Of a stretch of 64,000 bases of DNA, positions 60,501 to 64,000 are shown in pieces. Source of the stretch: Nymphaea colorata (lineage: Eukaryota; Streptophyta; Magnoliopsida; Nymphaeales; Nymphaeaceae). Made by a program: the position numbers and the translations under genes. Below the pieces are notes generated by a model that was not told the DNA's origin, made no database searches, and saw only the letters and a program-made list of their open reading frames with translations. The first letter of the stretch is position 1. Every line of letters starts with the position of its first letter. The DNA lies in the NCBI RefSeq assembly GCF_008831285.2, contig NC_045146.1, forward strand, positions 15,329,289 to 15,393,288, read 5' to 3'.

Positions 60501-63500
60501 GGTAATCAGAAACATTGGCATGCAGACATATCTATCCAACAGAAATAAGGTCCTACATACATGTCTCTCACATATAAAATAGTATATGTGTCCACCAATA
60601 TTTACAATATAATATCTGAAACAAAAAATAGTAATCATGGAAATACCATCCTTTCAGTTATCAATTTCCAGATATGAGAACAGAGAAGATACTATGGTTC
60701 CAATAGTAGCCACATCATATACTTTAGAGCAACACACCTGGCTACATTCAAGAGGTTTAGGAGGAAGCACAGGTGAAATATTTATGAACCACAGGTGAAT
60801 TTGCATGGCCCAAGTTTGAACTTTGAAGGTATCAGCACCTAAAATAACAAGAATTTACACAAAACAAGAAAAATGCGTCAAAATTAATTCAGTATGGAAT
60901 TGGGATTAGAAACAGAAAATGATAGAAACCATAATCAGATTGATGACAATTTCAAGCACACCAAACACTTGATTTTTTTGTTGTATTTTTAATTTTCAGC
61001 CTTCCCGGTAGTTAGCTGACAGCTTTTCAGGACAGGAAAATGTGTTGCCAGTGCCACTGCAGCAATTCATGAGGTAACATCCTACTTTCCACAAAGTAAA
61101 CAAAATGACGAGCTTAGTACTAAAGTCAAGGATATCCTATACTGGATACAACATTTCATGCACTTATCTTTAGATAGTGAGTCCAAGGAAAAAAGAAGTT
61201 TCTCCTATATATAGAATTTGAAGACTTCTGTTCCACAAAATGAAATAAAAGTAATAGGTGTCATTACACTTGAATCACCACATGTATGAAGATACACCAT
61301 CATATCTTTCTTCACTTGACCAGAAAATTTTGGATATGGAACAAAGATTTCTGGCTATGGTATCATGACTAGTTTCTTTGGCCATCAAATTCTGCATGAA
61401 CATTTCAAATTTTAATTCATTCACTCGTAAACAAACCCAATTTGCAGTATTGACACAATTTTTAATGGACTAAACTCTAAAGTTGTGAGTATAAAAAATT
61501 ATTTGAAGTTAAAGAAGTCCGTATCCTGAAGCAACCAAGAGGCAAAGACAGAGCATAGTAAAGACTAAAAAGTTATAAAAATTTTCAACAAACACACCAC
61601 ATGGAGTCAATTCTATCTTCATGAACCTGTGGATCAGCTGCAGATTCATAAAAAACAATAAACAAGTACTCTCATATGACATATCCAACTTATATGCAAG
61701 CATATGCTAGCATATTCTTCCTCAGCAGTCAATCAATGGAAGGATCTTGAATTATGCATAAATAAAGACCTCTTATATTAAGGAACCTGGACTTCCAACT
61801 ATCTGTACTAGGTTCCGACACCAGACCAAATTTATAGAAGATCAAAAACTTGAAAAATGTAATATTCAAGTAGGAAAGTAAATATTTGGAAAAAAAGATG
61901 CTGCATAACAAGATGACTCCATTCAACAGTTATAACTTTTAAATTATATTCAAGTAGGAAAGTAAATATTTGGAAAAAAAGATGCTGCATAACAAGATGA
62001 CTCCATTCAACAGTTATAACTTTTAAATTAAAAATTTAGAATCTTTCTACCAAGGCAAAAGCTTTAAGAACAAATTGGTTCCTGTTTATAATTTCTGCTT
62101 TCCAAAGTATCTGTCATCTGAGTTAATATAGGCACCTTTGCGCCAGAAGAGGATCTAGTCCACCATAATATGGTTGGATCAAAATAAGATTGCCTGTGGG
62201 CTGTAGATGAAAAGCCATGTGGATTGTCAATGTCTAGCTTAAGTCAGACGGATACTGATACAGGTATAGGGGAGCAGGTACAGACATCGCAATTTTAAAA
62301 TTTATGGGAACGGGGATATGACAAAGTATATATACATGTACACATATATAAGCGTGCAAAATTCCACAAAAAACATGCAAAATTAATAGAAAACAGGTGA
62401 GAAAAATGCAAAACAGGTAAAAAATGCATCCTAGATAACTAATATAAAAAAATAATATGCAAAAATTTAGAATTAATATGAAAAATGTAAAAACTAATAT
62501 GTTTTTTTTTTTTTCAAAAAACATGTCCAAGTGTGTCACCGTACCCATGTTGGCATGTCGACATGCAACTTTCCCGTATCCATGTCACTTAGTGTCTAGC
62601 ACTAGACCCATTCCTGTAACCAAAGACTTCAAATGCACCATTATTTGCTACTGTAAACTGCGTGCAAAGTCAAAAAGACACATTAAATCTGTATATTGAG
62701 TTGAGAGCTATGTCACAATGTACGTGGGATAAGCCCACATACCAGTACCAGCACAGTGGTATGCCGGTACTGTTTTAGTGGTACGGCATGGTACGGCTGG
62801 ACAAATCATATTTTTTTCATTTTTTTTCTTACATTTCAACCATATTTGTGTTAGTTTATTTATGTTTTATGAGATTATATGTAGAAATTATAGAAGAAAC
62901 TATTAAAAATTGTCTTAATAATGTGTTTGTATATATATATATATATATTTGGTCGTACCCCCGTACCAAGATTTTCTAAACTGCCGTACCTGTGCCCGAT
63001 TCCCCATACCCATACCTATGTGACATAGGTTGAGAGATAATCTGGATATGCAGTACAAAAAGGCCATTCCACATTCTAACTTATTGTGACTTGAAAATGA
63101 TTTCATCACTTGTTATTTGCTCTTGCAAGCTCAACAATTTCAAGAAACACTATACCTTCCTTTCTAGGAAATTGGTGCACATTTTTTTGGCAGGTGCTTG
63201 ATTGTGTGTTTTCTAATATAGAATATAAATGAGAACCGCGATTATTAATTTATTTTATTGATAATAACAGAGTCTGGAAACATCACCAGAATTTCCACAA
63301 CCGATGTTCCCAAGAGGAAGTGCATATTAGCCCCAGCGATGGAGAGTAAAAATTGAATGATCTGTGTGTACTAGAAAATGCATATTAGCGGCTGATACAT
63401 GAAGCCCCAATTTCTCTAGCTTCAGCCCATCCCACCATCATCACAACAACCGCTTTTTCACAACTATAACTGCTACTTAATCATTCTATACGATGTCAAG

Positions 63501-63841
63501 CAAATCCTTTTACCTGCGAATTGAATGATTACCTTGACATGTTTGTCTACCTTCTTTTGCATGCAAACTATTTTTCATCAGTTGCAAAACAGTTCACGCG
63601 GTTGTAGGCACATCATACCCAACCATGGGAAACTCTTTATGACAAGGGAGTGTTTGTATGCAGCACCTTACCTATACTGGACCGTGAAGTACGATGAAAT
63701 TTCCAAAATGTATCTAAAAAATTCCTGTGCGCATCTATGCTGATAATCACGAGCACAGTCACTGGTATACTAACATAGTTACCAACATTCTTAATGGCTA
63801 GATTGTCCTCGAATTTCACCCCAAGGAGATCGCTAAGGCAG
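57503..63841 (-). CDS. Unrecognised multi-exon gene; 3' end solid, 5' end uncertain
   Basis: Minus-strand exons with compatible phases: 59216-59011 (RQVVYSSYKLDWVRVTHAD, ELMHFHQVQGAKGVRVAL), 58775-58708 (LASLLLVFASCCFLK), 57988-57871 (VVSLYQKELEAINDLSILG, SFIMVFHLDGST), 57703-57647 (KIVERFIFNAEIGK) and 57588-57503 (LVKDHVNLVVKLREQL, stop at 57505-57503). Together they give about 177 C-terminal residues. Further likely exons upstream, with joins unproven, are 60838-60738 (FKVQTWAMQIHLWFINIS), 61637-61598, 62200-62136 and 63841-63783 (CLSDLLGVKFEDNLAIKNV). The start may lie outside the window. The last intron would be only 58 nt. FHLDGST-VKIVERF vaguely recalls an OB-fold strand pair, but I do not recognise the family and assign no function. 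Confidence 0.45.
61864..62030. repeat. 84-bp perfect tandem duplication
   Basis: The 84-bp unit beginning ATTCAAGTAGGAAAG occurs at 61864 and 61948. I see no mismatch until the last base, so the duplication is very recent, or is an assembly artefact. It lies in a presumed intron of the unrecognised gene. Confidence 0.92.
62239..62592. mobile_element. hAT MITE with perfect 8-bp target duplication (A)
   Basis: Flanked by TGTCTAGC on both sides (62231-62238 and 62593-62600). The ends TTAAGTCAGACGGATAC and CTAAGTGACATGGATAC (right end reverse-complemented) form an imperfect inverted repeat. The interior is A/T-rich and non-coding. The 8-bp duplication supports the hAT superfamily. Confidence 0.85.
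62708..63028. mobile_element. hAT MITE with perfect 8-bp target duplication (B)
   Basis: Flanked by GTTGAGAG at 62700-62707 and 63029-63036. Both ends begin CTATGTCACA (right end reverse-complemented). Subterminal GGTACGG / CCGTACC motifs repeat inside both ends, and the centre has a (TA)n run at 62931-62948. Non-coding. Confidence 0.88.
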
Positions 63842-64000
63842 CTGCAAGTAAATCTATTTAAACTCATATTCCCAATCAAACACTTCTCGCCACTATAGAA
63901 GAAGTATAATTGGACCGGAAACATGACCATCAAGAAAAATTTACCGTCAAAAGAAAGAAACACTGTTCACCCAAACCACCGCCTACTCCAGTTTCAGAAC
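63037..64000. other. Right edge of the window
   Basis: Apart from the possible exon at 63783-63841 I see no feature. The sequence probably continues intronic or upstream sequence of the minus-strand gene. Confidence 0.4.

Noticed and set aside
62234-62548. 104-codon minus-strand frame, very hydrophobic
   Set aside because: It lies inside a hAT MITE with defined ends and is an artefact of the A/T-rich core.

Overview
The window is nuclear DNA from a flowering plant. Its clear genes have plant-type GT-AG introns and encode plant families: xyloglucan endotransglucosylase/hydrolase (XTH), 1-aminocyclopropane-1-carboxylate synthase (ACS), an ATL-like RING-H2 protein and an FSH1-type serine hydrolase. 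The rest is AT-rich and full of small non-autonomous hAT-type elements, SINE-like units, solo LTRs, a LINE scrap and microsatellites. Nothing in the sequence fixes the species. All exon models were read by eye from splice sites, phase and conserved motifs.

Layout. 0-4.2 kb: a foldback repeat, a dead LINE fragment and a complete six-exon serine hydrolase gene (minus). 4.2-8.4 kb: short tandem repeats, SINE-like copies and a hAT-type element carrying a second, nested element. 8.4-9.2 kb: one exon coding a secretory signal peptide (plus) and a hAT MITE. 10.4-13.0 kb: exactly 18 head-to-tail copies of a 143-bp unit. 13.7-16.4 kb: a hAT-type element interrupted by a second hAT MITE with a perfect 8-bp target duplication, then a third. 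16.4-22.7 kb: no convincing gene.

22.7-31 kb: two tandem XTH genes (280 and 277 aa, plus strand) with identical intron positions; their second exons are far more alike than their first. 31-37.6 kb: a few low-confidence plus-strand exons, a solo LTR, an ATL-like gene (minus) and, just upstream of it, a long open frame on the same strand. 40.5 kb: a second solo LTR of the same family with a perfect 5-bp target duplication. 43.8-46.7 kb: a complete four-exon ACS gene (minus) with about 90 bp of CT/GA repeat in its presumed 5' leader. 47-57 kb: mostly gene-free, with a weak LTR-retrotransposon trace, microsatellites and short tandem duplications. 57.5-63.8 kb: a set of small minus-strand exons whose phases fit together and end in a stop codon; I do not recognise the protein. 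62.2-63.0 kb: two hAT MITEs, each with a perfect 8-bp target duplication.

The genes are not an operon or a pathway cluster. The XTH pair is a local tandem duplication acting on cell-wall xyloglucan; ACS makes the ethylene precursor ACC; the RING protein is a presumed membrane ubiquitin ligase. The most unusual points are the 18-copy 143-bp array with a duplicated three-unit block, the densely nested hAT MITEs with readable target duplications, the uneven divergence of the XTH pair, and the unidentified minus-strand gene.
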